From the NCBI GenBank assembly GCA_028753945.1, contig JAPNXP010000001.1:7554501-7618500 (forward strand): DNA of 64,000 nt, read 5' to 3'. The stretch comes from Hexactinellida sp. DTS-2022 (Eukaryota; Porifera; Hexactinellida). Made by a program: the position numbers and the translations under genes. Positions within the stretch are counted from its first letter, which is position 1. The number at the start of each line of letters is the position of its first letter. Below the pieces are notes generated by a model, which was not told the DNA's origin, ran no database searches, and saw only the letters and a program-made list of their open reading frames with translations. This document shows, piece by piece, positions 51,800 to 63,861 of the stretch.

Positions 51800-54123
51800 T
51801 CAGTTAGCCCACACGTAGAAGTGCGTGGTCTGCCAAGTGGGTAAGTAGATAATAAATTGCTCTAAATGAATGTAGGGATATTGTAATAACAATAGTCTTA
51901 GCAATTAATCCGGCGGTTCCCAACACAGGAGCGCCCTCAGGCGGATGCACGAGAAGCACGTGTGTCCACTACATTTCCAACCTTCCAGAAAATGGGCCCT
52001 TACCACTGCATATATCTGTATTTATAGCTATAGAAGTTAAATGCACACTAGCTTGTGCAGCGTGGTCAATTGATAATGATAGATATTTTAATATTTTCAT
52101 AATATTTTAGACTTCGATGATCGATGAATCGCCTTGGCATTTATTAATTAATTCTCAACGTATATATCATCGGTTTTAGTGGTTCAATGACGCCATCAGC
52201 CTACATTTGTGTGCGTCCACAACAACTACTCTGTGGGCGCCCCTGTCCCAACAAATGGGATTGATTCACTTAGGACAATCTACTAGTTTATTGTTGATTA
52301 ATTATTATTAATTATAATATTCCAGGTAAGGTTTTTTGGTATGTGTCATCCACAAAAGCCCCGGAGCTCAAGGCAATATTTAAAAATCATAGTATTGTAT
52401 ATAAAAACGGTGATTTAGCATCTCGCTGGGGTCGCTGGAGAAGTTAAGTATTTATAAATAACAACTTTGTTTTAATACCAAAATAATTTAAGGAGTCCAA
52501 GGTTGGGAACCATTGCTGAATCGATTGATACACGAAATAGTCTCTAATATAGACACACAGCTCACCTATCAATCTGCCGAATAGTGGAATCCTATTTGCG
52601 AACAATCCCAGTATACTCATAAACCGCTCCCTACGAGAAAATATAATGCAATAGTTAGGTATTAAACTAGTAACAGGTTATACTCTTATCCTTACTTGAA
52701 GTAGTTGTCGTATACTGGAGATCGCATGACGTAGTATATTAAATTGAATCTTTTTCTCGTCAATTCTTGCTGCTCGGGCATCTTAAGGCTACCGTCACTT
52801 CCCATCAGATATAAACTAGAGAGTATATTGAATGCTAATGCATCTAGGTAAATAGTTGTGCTACAAGAGTTACCTAGTCAAGTCCATTCCTAGCGGAAGA
52901 AGCCAGGATTTGAAGGAGCATTCTCCGAACAGAGCCATACACACCACTTGTTAAGTTAAGGAATTATTCACATAGCAAATGACTGTAAATAAACAATAAT
53001 ACTGTATAATTATACGTATACTGCCTGGCTTGATTGCTGTATCAAGCAGACACTTCACAGAGGATTCTCATACTAGTGACTACTCTAATAACAATATTTC
53101 ATACTAGCTAATTAATATAATTAAGCTTCTATACGTAAGTTGCTTATTATTTTGAGAAACACTAAAACTCCAATTAGAAGATCTCCACTATATATATTCA
53201 CATTATTGTGTAATAGTCTGCTAGTTGCTTACAATTTACAATCGTAAATATGCTATATATATATATAAGCACAGAGGATACAGTGCACAATAGGTCTGGC
53301 GGTGCTGATCCCCTCTGCTACCAGCTGGTTGCGAGAGAGGGGAGACCAACACACCTCCTCCGGTCCCACCAAGCTATGGTGCTGTACGTGGCTCTCTCTC
53401 AGCTCTTCATAGGGCCTGCTCATATCTAACGACAGATTGGTAACTAAGAATAGATAATAGCTCCAGACAAGAGTACCAACCATCTTGTACAGATCTAACC
53501 ACTTTATTGGTTCTGACTCCGACCCAAGCCTTCCCCGCCCCGGTCGCAGCGGCCTCCTGTCCCCTGTCCCCCTCGGGCTGGGGTCTCCTGGAGATCGTCT
53601 CTCTGTCCACGGGCCGCGACACCTGGTAGTGAGACACGCCCGTGCGGAGGTAGAACACCAACAGGCCTCTGGAGAGGGACTTGAAGAGCGAGACGAGAGT
53701 AATCACAGCCCACTTCCACCTCTTCCCCAAGTAGCGCCTAGTGACCATCTCGATGGTCACTTGGAATGTCTCCACTATCGCCAGAGCCCTGAACAGGACT
53801 CTCTTCAGAACGGACTGTCTGCTCTTCTTCCTGAGAATAGAAAGGAGGACGGAGTCGTTGAAGAGAACCATCAAGTTGGAGAGGGAGTAGATCAGCTCCG
53901 ACACGATCTCGGAGTGTCCCAGTGTCATCAGGTAGGAGACAGCCCGCACCACGCCCTCCATCCTAGAGGTCCATTCCAGGTCTTGGGAGATAAGCTCAGC
54001 GTACTTCTCCTCGAACTTGTGCAGCCACCCGCGCGCACGCGTCCACAAGTCCGGTAGGAGCTCAGCCGGCCTCTCTCTCTTCTCAGCCTCAGGGGGCTCT
54101 TCTGGTTCCAATAGAGACGCCAT
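51800..54123 (-). CDS. PEX16: Peroxisomal membrane protein PEX16 (6 exons)
   Basis: Exons 54123-53481, 53443-53282, 52946-52874, 52815-52696, 52630-52566 and 51861-51800 total 1125 bp, 374 aa, with consistent phases (1,1,2,2,1). PEX16 places PEX3 and other membrane proteins for early peroxisome formation. Matching blocks: VVRAVSYLMTLGHSEIVSEL IYSLSNLMVLFND in exon 1, VRTNKVVRSVQ, ISTARPIVHL across intron 2, FGECSFKSWLLP, ELTRKRFNLIYYVMRSPVYD, and the last exon YLPTWQTTHFYVWAN. Intron 1 is only 37 bp (ATG|gttggt ... ttcttag|TT). The last intron is 704 bp and holds a hAT-like repeat. The N-terminus is about 30 residues longer than in mammals. The small terminal exon was found by homology alone. 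Confidence 0.9.
51909..52525. mobile_element. hAT-like repeat in the last PEX16 intron
   Basis: CGGTTCCCAACAC near the left end and GGTTGGGAACCATTGCTG at the right are inverted, a common hAT terminal motif. Internal ggagcgccctcaggcgg and tgtgggcgcccctgtccc are also related. No clean 8-bp duplication. Confidence 0.45.
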
Positions 54124-54388
54124 AATATAGGAAAGTATAATGCCTAACTCAATCTTAGAGGCATGCAGAGAATAAGTAGGGATGTTGGTATGCTACTGAG
54201 AGTACTCATGAGCAGACAATATACAATTATGAGCCCTGTAACAACAATAATACGACAATACAAGCTATTACTGTTAATCTTAATATTAACACATGATGAT
54301 CCATATTCCATTGCTCCTCTTTTCCAATAACATTCCATATACCACATATGTCACTATGCAACTGTAACAGCTCACACACCAATAAGCA

Positions 54389-55495
54389 TTAGAACCTGTT
54401 AACATAGAACTTGAGTCCGTCCAGGCTATCGTCTCTACAGAGAGTCCCCGCTCGCTCTGCCAGCAGCATGTGTTCCTGCGCCAGCAGCACGGACACGGAG
54501 AGGTGTCGAGACAGCTCCTGAGCGGAGAGGCACTCGTGCTCCAGCACCAGCTCCCCCACCCGCTTCACGACCTCCCCCTCGCTGTGTGAAGACCCCAACA
54601 CACACAGCACACCCGAGTCGAACTTCTTCAGACGGACCGGCAGCCCCATCCCCTCAAACAGAGAGCATGCATTCACTAGGTCGTCAGGGGATACCAGCTC
54701 CATGCCCCTCGCTCGGTTGAACCTGCAGTAGAGGTCTGCCAGCGTTACAATCCCGCTCTCCGCCGGCAGCAGCTGCTGCAGGAACTTGGCCAGCTCACGC
54801 GCCAGCTCCTGGTGGTATTCGGTGGTGGATCCGTGGCTCGACTTAGTGACGGGGTTTTCGATGCCCACACTCAGCAGCACAGACTTGAGCTTTATCGTCT
54901 CGTCCTCCACGACCGACCCTTTGGTTTGCTCCATGCGAGAGGCGAAGCTGTTGATGAGTGCAACCATATCCCGCGCCTTGTCCATCAGCGCGCTCAGGTC
55001 TTTAAACGCGGTGTTAATGTCCCTTCCGGCCTCCTCTCTCTTCTTTTCCAGCTTCCTCTCGATGCCGGCTATCCCCCGAGCAGCGGGCCCCGACGCGGCC
55101 CTCTCCCAGGCCCTCTTGTCCAGCTCTGTTCGCAGGGCGGAGCAGAACTCCGCGCACCCGCCCTTCCTGAAGGACAGCTTCACCGTGTTGTGCTTGCTGC
55201 GGCCCTGCGGTCCGGGGGTCTGTCCCTGCGGCTTCGGGAGGAGGTGCAGCTCTATCTTGGGACTGCGTGTGAGTCCGCCTCCTGACTCCTTGAGCTCCCG
55301 GACGAGGGACAAGTTGAGCGCGATGAGAGAGCCGCCCGGGTCGTGGAAGAGCAGACGGTGTGACGTCAGCTGCAGGAGTCCCTGTTGGAAGTTGCTCTCC
55401 TCCTCCCCGTCGTACAGCTTGACCTGGTCCCTGGAGCTGGATAGGGACTCCCCGGGACCCAGACTGGAGCTGTCACACCACAGGAACCTGTCCAT
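54389..55495 (-). CDS. VPS36: ESCRT-II subunit VPS36 (EAP45)
   Basis: 368 aa, single exon, about the family length. Residues 1 to about 130 form the GLUE/PH-type domain that binds phosphoinositide and ubiquitin (MDRFLWCDSS, LYDGEEESNFQQGLLQLTSH, RLLFHD, VKLSFRKGG). AGIERKLEKKREEAGRDINT AFKDLSALMDKA opens the EAP30 part. ELARELAKFLQQLLP, ESGIVTLADLYCRFNRARGM and ELVSPDDLVNACSLFEGMGL form the tandem winged helices, ending LDGLKFYVNRF. It acts with VPS22 and VPS25 to sort ubiquitinated cargo into multivesicular endosomes. Its stop lies 265 bp from the PEX16 start, on the same strand. Confidence 0.96.
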   Translation of the reverse strand: MDRFLWCDSSSLGPGESLSSSRDQVKLYDGEEESNFQQGLLQLTSHRLLFHDPGGSLIALNLSLVRELKESGGGLTRSPKIELHLLPKPQGQTPGPQGRSKHNTVKLSFRKGGCAEFCSALRTELDKRAWERAASGPAARGIAGIERKLEKKREEAGRDINTAFKDLSALMDKARDMVALINSFASRMEQTKGSVVEDETIKLKSVLLSVGIENPVTKSSHGSTTEYHQELARELAKFLQQLLPAESGIVTLADLYCRFNRARGMELVSPDDLVNACSLFEGMGLPVRLKKFDSGVLCVLGSSHSEGEVVKRVGELVLEHECLSAQELSRHLSVSVLLAQEHMLLAERAGTLCRDDSLDGLKFYVNRF

Positions 55496-55820
55496 CTATT
55501 CACTGTACAAACGGTACAACATAATTAGCCGAGGCCCGAGACGTACAAGTGTGACAAGAATCACGAGATAGAAACTAATTTCCAAAAACTGCGTGTAATT
55601 AATGGTGTCGCCCTATGAGATTTTAGAAATGCATTTAGTTAATTATTTAACTCTCCCTGTGTTCGTACTAACTAGGTTATGCCATATGGTTATGCTTTAG
55701 CCTTATATGGTATAAGCATGAGTGATTTACCGTTTCCGTGCTTCAAATACCTTACTAATATACGTAATGTACAATCTTGCAAATTAATTCTTCTTCATTG
55801 TTATGAAATAAACAAAGTAA

Positions 55821-56501
55821 TCAAGAAGCATCCATTACTGAGACGTCATCAAATTGGCCCTCTTCAATCTCTCCCTGACAACAGATCCTCTGGCTGGTAT
55901 TCAGAGACTGGCCTACCCCTCCCGGTGCAAGTGCCTGTGAGAGCTCAGAGGCCACCTCTTTAGGCGCCAGTAGCATTCCATCCAGCTTGTGGAGCAGCTC
56001 CAGCCCCTCGGGCGTCAGGTGGGCTAGGCCCTCCGAACTCGTGAACACGCCTTGCATCTCCCCACTCAGCAGGCACTGGTAGCCAGCTGCTGTCGAGTCC
56101 CCTGTCTCCTCCGACAGCTCCTCTCCGGAAGAAAGGTCCTCCGGGTCGGGGTGCAGGGACTGTCCCTCGGCTATCGCGGAGTATATGGGCCGCAGCTGGG
56201 ACTCCTGCTCAGGGACGAACCGCACCTCCTCCAGCGGATCCTCCTCCAACTCTCCGTCTCCCGCATCCTCGGACCTGTTGAGCAGACACAGGATGCAGGG
56301 GACGGGGAACTGGGTCAGGTCTCTGCACAGAGCGTGCATAGACAACTTGGTGTACTGCAGAGTTCTCCCGCCCGACTGCTCGCTCTCCCAGGCCACCTGC
56401 TCCCGTCTGACGGACAGCAGTCCGGTCCCCAGCAGCTCCCCATCCACATACATGGCAGTGTTGGGACACGAGTAGAGAGTGTTGTCAGCCTCCTCAGCCA
56501 T
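55821..56501 (-). CDS. CLNS1A: Methylosome subunit pICln
   Basis: 226 aa from ATG at 56501 (MAEEADNTLY). The frame is open upstream to 56555, but a splice acceptor (ttacttgtag at about 56535-56526) suggests that part is intron, so an upstream exon carrying a few N-terminal residues is possible. PH-like fold signatures are YVDGELLGTGLLSV, LQYTKLSMHALCRD and EEVRFVPEQESQL. The acidic LHPDPEDLSSGEELSEE, LAHLTPEGLELLHKLDGML and a C-terminal EEGQFDDVSV match pICln (ALHPDPED, LSHLTAEGQATLERLEGML, GQFEDADV). pICln chaperones Sm proteins onto PRMT5 for snRNP assembly. The mammalian protein has about ten more residues at the N-terminus. Confidence 0.87.
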   Translation of the reverse strand: MAEEADNTLYSCPNTAMYVDGELLGTGLLSVRREQVAWESEQSGGRTLQYTKLSMHALCRDLTQFPVPCILCLLNRSEDAGDGELEEDPLEEVRFVPEQESQLRPIYSAIAEGQSLHPDPEDLSSGEELSEETGDSTAAGYQCLLSGEMQGVFTSSEGLAHLTPEGLELLHKLDGMLLAPKEVASELSQALAPGGVGQSLNTSQRICCQGEIEEGQFDDVSVMDAS

Positions 56502-56801
56502 GGAACTGTCTCTATGGGGCTCTACAAGTAATAATATAAACCTGATAAGTATCAATTAGTTCGAGTATCAATTAGTTCGAATATCTAACCTCTATCTATG
56601 TGTGTAACGGTAGATGTTAATAATTAACTATCAAAAGATTAGCATCTCCCGGGGGCAGACCTTCGTTCGTTCAGTATGTTCAATTCGTTCGATCAGTTAG
56701 TTCAGTTCAGATGATTTGGTGGTGGTTATTAGGTATGAAAAGCAGGTATAAGTACGTAGTGATCTATTCATATTTTACTTTTCTAGTGATATATTTATAT
56801 T

Positions 56802-56892
56802 GGGATACAGACAATTTGTGACAGGACAATTCGTGATCGGATACCGACAATTCGTTACAGCGACAATTCGTGACAAAAACAATTCGTGACAA
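56802..56892. repeat. Relic of a MULE terminal repeat
   Basis: GGGATACAGACAATTTGTGA followed by several gacaattcgtgaca and ataccgacaattcgttaca boxes, the pattern of the FLYWCH-MULE TIR (GGGATACCGACATTTCGTTA). No partner end or transposase nearby. Confidence 0.65.
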
Positions 56893-56894
56893 CC

Positions 56895-57725
56895 GGGGGC
56901 CATATGCACTAAACTACTTAAGAGTAAGTTTAAGTTTAATTAGTTTAGTCAACTTTAGTGCATAAGTCCCAGGATTTATCTAGCCTTCGAAAATCTGCGC
57001 ACCTAGGGTGTGCAGATTCATTATTTCGCGCACCCAAACAATACAAAAATCCAAATTTTACCTAGTTTAACTGACGACGTTATGGTTATTTTGGTTGCGT
57101 ATTATCTTGTTTTTCTAGCATACTTTTAACATAGTTAAACGCGTTATAAATGTTCAAAATTGGAACAGGGTTATACCCAGAAGTAGTAGAATAAAATATA
57201 TCGAAATTATAAATGGAATGTTGACACATTCCTCGGTTGCCATGGAAAATGTATATTTCTTAAAATGTGCCATAACTCAAAAACTATTAATGTTATGTAA
57301 ACTAGGCTGGTACTGATTTGTCCGGAATAGGTAACTTCCTATTCATCGATAATACATTTTATATGCCTAACTTCAATAACTAATAGTCCACCTATTATCG
57401 TGTTGTTGTTGTTGTTGTTGTGTTACGCTGTGCCACAGAGTACGAGCCGCTGGACCGGCAGGAGGGGCCTGTACCGACGGAGGGTCCCGAGCAGTCAGCT
57501 GACCCGGTGGGGACCCGTAACATGAGCTACGCTGTATATAACAGCCACCCTTTGGGCTTTGGACGAGCATGCTCGTCGAACCTAATGAGCATGCTCGTCG
57601 AACCTAATGAGCATGCTCGTCGAGTCTAATGAGCATGCTCATTAGATATTTCAATACCTCGTGGGTACATAATGCGCACCCAGAGGTGCGAAAATTTTAA
57701 CAAAAATTTCCTGGTGCGCATCTCC
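56895..57725. mobile_element. Small MITE plus a possible hAT relic carrying an exon-like segment
   Basis: 56895-56971 is a fold-back (ccatatgcactaaac / tttagtgcataag). From 56969, ccaggatttatctagcc resembles the hAT ends at 37098-37347. The segment tails off near 57725 (tgcgcatctccagg). Within it, 57436-57520 is GC-rich, preceded by (gtt)n and gtgccacag and followed by gtaac. It encodes EYEPLDRQEGPVPTEGPEQS in an open frame and so looks like a stray exon. Confidence 0.35.
57563..57645. repeat. 22-bp tandem repeat, four copies
   Basis: gagcatgctcgtcgaaccta + at repeats at a 22-bp spacing. Each copy contains the palindrome GAGCATGCTC; the first extends to GACGAGCATGCTCGTC. Confidence 0.8.
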
Positions 57726-59503
57726 AGGCCTTAAGGTTAAATTACCCCACGTGAATGAAAGTTCTTGTATTAATCTGTAAATATGAGAAATATATACCTA
57801 TACGATACAAAGCAATAAACCAAAAAGAAAATGTCCCTATCTATTATACTTTAAATTTTTTGTCAGTTTCAAAATTTGGCTAATACAAATCTCCCATAGG
57901 GCGATTTCCAAAAGTGGTGGTCGATATTGTACGGTAATTTGGCAATGCGGCCATCAATGTTTGTTATCAGAATCAATATTTAAAGATTATAAGCGTACGG
58001 AGTTGGTAGACGGTTTACATTTTTGAATTATGACTTGGAATTTCTTTTTTCAAACATTTAATCAAATTTCGCATAAAAAGATGACCTTTTTATTCATTTT
58101 TTGGTTTCAAAAGGTCGCAATATTTTTTATTTAGATCTTATCAAAATTCTAAACCGCCCACCAACCGCCCATAACGATTATCTACCTGATAGATCACACA
58201 GTATAGGTCTTTAGCAAATAATGATCTTGAAATCCACACACATATTAGGTGGAGTATGAAGAAATCCCCCTATGGGACTTTTGTATTAGCATTAAACTGC
58301 ACGCCCAATAAAATCGAGGTTATAGAAGATATTTTGATTTCGTTTTCATTTTGAATCTAGCTATAATGTCTTCTATCATATATCTGAAATTCAAACTCCC
58401 AACTTCAAAACTAAATTCATGTGTTTTTTTGGGTGAATCTGCCGTAATTTAACCTATATTAAGTAGGCCATGCATTGCTACACATTGTCAAATTTTTTTG
58501 ATATTATTAACTTCTTAAACTGTTAATATCATAGTTTCCTTTATTTGAGTTTTCGCTAGAAAATTATACTATAGTTTGAACTTTAAATATTATCCATAGC
58601 ATTCTATACACTAAGGCAATGGTGGTCACTAAAGATTTTGGACCAGGGATTGGTTAAGTACTTCAAAACAACATTTTCTAAAATGGTAATTTGTTCAATT
58701 TTTCCATTAATTTTAGCTACCCTCATCCTGACTACATATTATTGTCAATTAAAACGATTGGAAAATATAAGGAGTTTAATATATAATATATAATACAGTT
58801 TACTCATACAAACACAGATATTGATATAAATGTTATTATGATACTAAGGAGCTTAAGACATCAATACGTAAATAGAGATATACTTCTAAGAGGGAGTAGT
58901 AGTCACACTTAATACATCTACAGGAACAGCAACAGGTTGACTGAATAAAACTAAAAGAAATAAAGAAAAATTAATTCTTGAATTTAGTAAGCTTACTATT
59001 ATCACGCTTCAATACTAGTACATTATAATTCTTAAGTACATACTTAAGTACAAAACTTAAGTAACCTACTAAGTTGACTTAACTTATAAGAATTTTCTTT
59101 TATTGACTCTTTAGACGTTGGTGTTTAATTAGAACATTGTATTAGATTTCTAGTAGTACTTGCTTTACTTTAGGGGAAGTTTATGATTCTATTTTCAACA
59201 TTTATTACAATTGGTTGTTGTTTTCTAAAAGTTCTGTTTTTTCTAAAGCACAAAAATCACAGGAACTTCATTGAGAATATTCTTTTTAAAGTTAAAAGAA
59301 TACAGCAAGCTATTACAATAACATTCCATACACTAATATGCTATACTATTAAATATAATTTAATAAATATAATTCAATTTCGTACTTAAGTACGTACTTA
59401 GTTAAGTATGTACTTAAGTACAACAATATTTCTTAGTGAATACGACTTAAGTATGTACTTAACTAAGTACGTACTTAGTACTTAACAAGTTAAATCAATC
59501 TAT
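57726..59503. other. AT-rich spacer with TACTTAAGTAC palindromes at its right end
   Basis: No gene supported. 59037-59065 and 59382-59490 are built from overlapping palindromic acttaagta/gtacttaac words, including a ~30-bp imperfect inverted pair around 59398-59430 and 59448-59485. Confidence 0.5.
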
Positions 59504-60896
59504 CTATATATTAAAAGCGGAATTGTTGTGGGGATGTTTGTCCGTAATTGATTGAAAAGACCATGCTACCAAGAGAGCTGAAATTTGGTATATAGGAGTA
59601 GTTTGTCATAGCGACATGGGTCTGTTGTTTTTCTAAGCGAAATATTGTGAGTATGACATCACACGGTAACCTTTTCCTTAATAACTTTTGCAAATTTGAG
59701 TCGGTTAGCATAAATTTTATATGAAAATAGACAGCACATAATGGAACACCTTTGTGAAAACGATCAATCTTTTTTACAAACTTAGATAGCGAAAGTTATT
59801 AGTTAAAATGTGTCCTATTATTTGTAGCACCATGTGGGTGATCTGATTTGTTTGGTTAACAAGAATGCGCTTATAGTTAATTTCTTTGATGCATTGTTTA
59901 TTTATTACACCTATAGGCTTCCTATAATAAGACTATCAATGGGATTACGTAATTTCTAACCAGGGTCTTATACAGCAATTTGAGGATACGCTCCTTTTCA
60001 GTATCCAAGCAAATTTTCATGCTCCTAATTCACTAATTTAGTGTTATGGTATAGGAGAAGATGTAAAATTTTGCGCTCCTAAACATAGAATATACCCATA
60101 TCATACGCCTAGAGGAGCGTCTCGCGCTCCTGGATAATTCCCTGTTTCTAACCTAGGATTTCTACTAGAAATTAATTAAGTTAAGTAATCTAGGATTTTT
60201 GGTTCTGCCTAACGATGAGATTTATTATGTTAATTATTGATATCAATTAAATTAAATAATTCACTAATCCAGCTCCTGCAAAAAGAATTGTTTATTGAGA
60301 TGTAGAACTTTATTACTATTTATAAATCAAATATTTTCAACCCTGGATTTACCTCTCCATAATAATGGTTTAATGGTGAGAATAAGATCGCGAAGCGGTC
60401 TTATTCTCATCTTTAAACCATTATTATGGAGAGATTACACCCAGAGTTAGTAAATTACTTTGCAATACAATTTATGAAATAATTAATTGCGTATAATTTA
60501 CCAACCACAGGTCTCAATTTATTTGAGCTAACAAGCTGAACCTTTTAATTAATATAGCTGAACGAGCTATCCTTAAGAATTATTGAGCTATTAATTAACA
60601 AATAATTAATAAAGATTGAACAATGGGAATAACTTACTCAACATAATTCCCCAAACAAATTACAGGAATCAGAACCCAAAATGAATTTTAGGCACGCGTT
60701 ATTAAGTAATAGTGTGTAATTCACCAGCCACAGGTGAAACTGAATAGTAATATCATAGCTTTTTGGGAAGGGAAAGGCCGCGAAGCGGCAGTTAATTGTA
60801 TCGCGTAGTGCTTAACACGAACAAACAAAAGTCGCGAAGCGACTTTTGTGAGAGAGTGATCCGTCGCGAAGCGACCGAGACCGAAGGGCTCGTATA
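59504..60896. mobile_element. Possible Helitron-like or hairpin-terminated element
   Basis: The left end tctatatattaaaagcggaa with gggatgtttgtccgt resembles Helitron 5' termini, and gctgaaatttggtat is a frequent Helitron-adjacent word. The right end is a cluster of hairpins with a gcgaagc loop (gccgcgaagcggc, agtcgcgaagcgact, gtcgcgaagcgac) ending gggctcgtat at about 60894, where a satellite unit resumes in mid-sequence. No Rep/helicase coding region. Calling both ends one element is inference. Confidence 0.3.
60352..60436. repeat. Long imperfect hairpin
   Basis: ctctccataataatggttta ... gagaataaga, loop tcgcgaagcgg, tcttattctc ... ttaaaccattattatggagag: about 36 bp of stem with one asymmetric spot. 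Confidence 0.8.
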
Positions 60897-61242
60897 ATTA
60901 ATACAAGTTGAAACATTCGAATTAGATTTAACAGTTTTACTGAATCTGAAGTGTGAGGAAACACAGGAGATTGGCACCCCAATTATGGCACAAACCTAGG
61001 CTAAATTGAACATTTGTGAATTGCCAAAAGGTGTAGAATTTAATTCTCTATCCGTACATGTAAATTTTATCAAGCTCAATATTAATTATTTCATGTTATG
61101 AGCCATAATAAGTTTAAATAGGTGTTGAAATCATTTGATAAAAAATCGTACCCCAGGTGTAAATTAGACGGTCACTCCGCAACTACATGCCAAGTTTCAG
61201 CCCTCAATGTATACAGGTGAGGCCAGGGCACCTGCTACGGAG

Positions 61243-61372
61243 AAAAAAAAAATCCAAAATTGCAGCTGTGCCGACGCATGTTCCTTTGGTGGCACTATAT
61301 CTTGTTGGTGGTTTATTGAAAGTGCCTCCAAAGGAACATGCTGTCAGCACATCTGCAATTTTGGATTTTTTT
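61243..61372. repeat. Large hairpin H7
   Basis: Same fold-back, with both arms shortened at the same place (gcagctgtgccg / cagcacatctgc). Confidence 0.8.
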
Positions 61373-62077
61373 CGCCATGTCATCAACGCCTCAAGGTGTA
61401 ATGATCCATTTGTTAATTGATCCGAGCCACAAGGAACGGTTGATAAATTTGAAGTTTGTTTCTATCACAAACCATCTTGAGTTTAATGTCATTCATTCAT
61501 TTTGTATTGATAATAAATTATATTAGTAGTAATTTATTTTAGCAATGTTATCCACGGTTGAGTTGAATTAAGTCAACAAATTCCTTATATTATTAGATTT
61601 TATTTAATCCATTGTATAGTAATACTACAATTAAATAGAAGCCAGCTGCAATTTATAAGTTAAATCAATATATTTATCGCAAGTTGAATCACTAGAGTAG
61701 GATTTAACACGTAAAATCAATATAATTATTACAAGTTGAAACAATAGAATAAGATTTAACACTTTACTGAAATTGAAGTGTGAGTAAACAAAGAAATTTC
61801 AACCCCCATTTATGGCAGAAATTGACCCCTTTATTGAAAAATTTCTTCAGAATTTTATGGTGAAACCAAATATGAAATAAAATTTGGGGGTTTAGTAAAA
61901 CATTTTTTGAGTTATGGACCAGACAAATTTTGAAAGGTGTCAAAAATGTGTCCAAAATTTGTTAATCAAAAATCGTATCCCAGGTGCAAATTAAACTGTC
62001 CCATCGCACCTACATGCCAAGTTTCAGCCCATCAACTATAAAGCTCTGGCCAGGGCACCGTCTACGGAGAAAAATAG

Positions 62078-62201
62078 AAAAAAATTGCAGCCTGTGCCGA
62101 CGTATGTTCCTTAGGTGGCACTATATTTTGGGGGTGGTTTATTGATAGTGCCTCCAAAGGAACATGCTGTCGGCACAGGCTGCAATTTTGGATTTTTTTT
62201 T
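62078..62201. repeat. Large hairpin H8
   Basis: Same fold-back; left end truncated (aaaaaaattgcagcc), loop ttttgggggtggtttattg. Confidence 0.85.
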
Positions 62202-62786
62202 CGCCATGTCATCATCACTATGAAGGTGTCAAATTATTTCAAAAAGGTGTTTCAGTAGGCAACGCCCCTTAGAGTGGTGGAAGTTTCCATTTAGTTCACT
62301 TCATTTTAGAGATATTAAAGTTTGAGTAGAAAATAATAGCTGATGACTCAGCATTTTTTATGTGAGTGTTGGGTCATCACCCAACATCAACTAACCCATT
62401 TTAAATATCGAATTAACAAAATTGTAAAACACATTTTTTTAGCGATGTCATAATCACCTCAAGGTGTCAAGGCCCACTTGTATAGGTGGCACGTGCCATA
62501 AGGACCAATTGATAAATTTAAAGTTTGTTTCTATCTTCTATGATCTCTGAGATTTATGATATTTAATTAATTAGTATATATAATTATTAATATTATTTAT
62601 AATTTAACACCAATTTCAATGTCAACTTATATTTATTAAGTATAATTATTTTGTCATAAATAATTAATTAATTAATTTGGCTATCAAATTTCAATTCCGC
62701 ACACTCGATAACCCCTAATAAACAAATTGGGAGCATCTATATAAGTCATATACTGACTGAATTAATTATAATTAATTACGTCAGTA

Positions 62787-63286
62787 CAGTGGAACCTCTA
62801 TAAGTGGGGAGCATGGGACGGCGAAAATTTCAATTGCCCCCCATTCCCCGGTTATAAAATTCAATTGGAAAAACATTATATATGCTATATTATACAAAGT
62901 ATTCATATAACACACACATTAATGCACGTTATAGTTATTATTTGTATATTATGACAATTTAGTTAACTGCTGATCTACACTAGGTGATTTCTTCTAAAAA
63001 CATCAGAGTAGATCAATCGAAAATATTTTTTCTGTAGAACTTTAGAGTCGATTTATTGGAAATATTGTATTATTTTATAAGAATCATGTTAGGATTTGTC
63101 CATTCCCCCCATTTATGGAGGTTGTTTTGTATGCAGATAAAAACTCCTTGAAATTTATGGTCCCCCATTCCCCACTTCCCCGCTTATAGAGGTTCATTTG
63201 TATGGATATATACGAATATGGTAAAAAAATTCCCCACTTATGGAGGTTCCCCATTTATAGAGACCCCACTTATAGAGGTTGCACTG
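62787..63286. mobile_element. 500-bp TA-flanked MITE inserted in a satellite unit
   Basis: CAGTGGAACCTCTATAAGTG / CACTTATAGAGGTTGCACTG with TA on both sides (62785-62786, 63287-63288). Sister units read cgtcagtatattaacagtgc without the insertion, proving the target and the TA duplication. Internal CCCC-acttat-agaggtt boxes repeat. Tc1/mariner-pogo type, noncoding. Confidence 0.88.
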
Positions 63287-63861
63287 TATATTAACAGTGC
63301 AATAATATTCTCGCAGAAGTAAATATAATCACATAATCTGTCGTTGTTATGGAATGTAAAATCTCGGTTTTCAATTGGAAAATAGAAGCCTACTCGATCT
63401 CACAAGTTGAATCAATATGATTATCGCAAGTTTAAACAATAGTGTAAGATTTAACAAGTTGAATCAATATATTTATTACAAGTTGAAACAATGGAATTAG
63501 ATTTAACAGTTCTACTGAAATGGAGTGGGTAAACAAAGAAATTTAAACCCCGATTTGTGGCAAAAATTAACGCAAAGTTGAATATTTTTTATTTTCCAAA
63601 AGGTGTAAAATTAAATTAGCTATCCAATGTGAAAATTTTATCAAATTGACAAGGTATGATTTCATGTAATAGCCATAATTAGTTTAAATAGGTGTTAAAA
63701 TTAGTTGATCAAAAATCGTAACCCCAGGTGTAAATTAGACGGTCACTCCGAACCTACATGCCAAGTTTCAGCCCTCAAATGTATAAAGGTCTGGCCAGGG
63801 CACCGTCTACGGGGAAGTAATAATAAAGGCAGTAAGATTAGAACTGTGTCGGCACAGTAAT

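Noticed and set aside
59511..59711. 66-codon minus frame as a gene
   Set aside because: It lies within the putative Helitron-like terminal region and has no coding signature.
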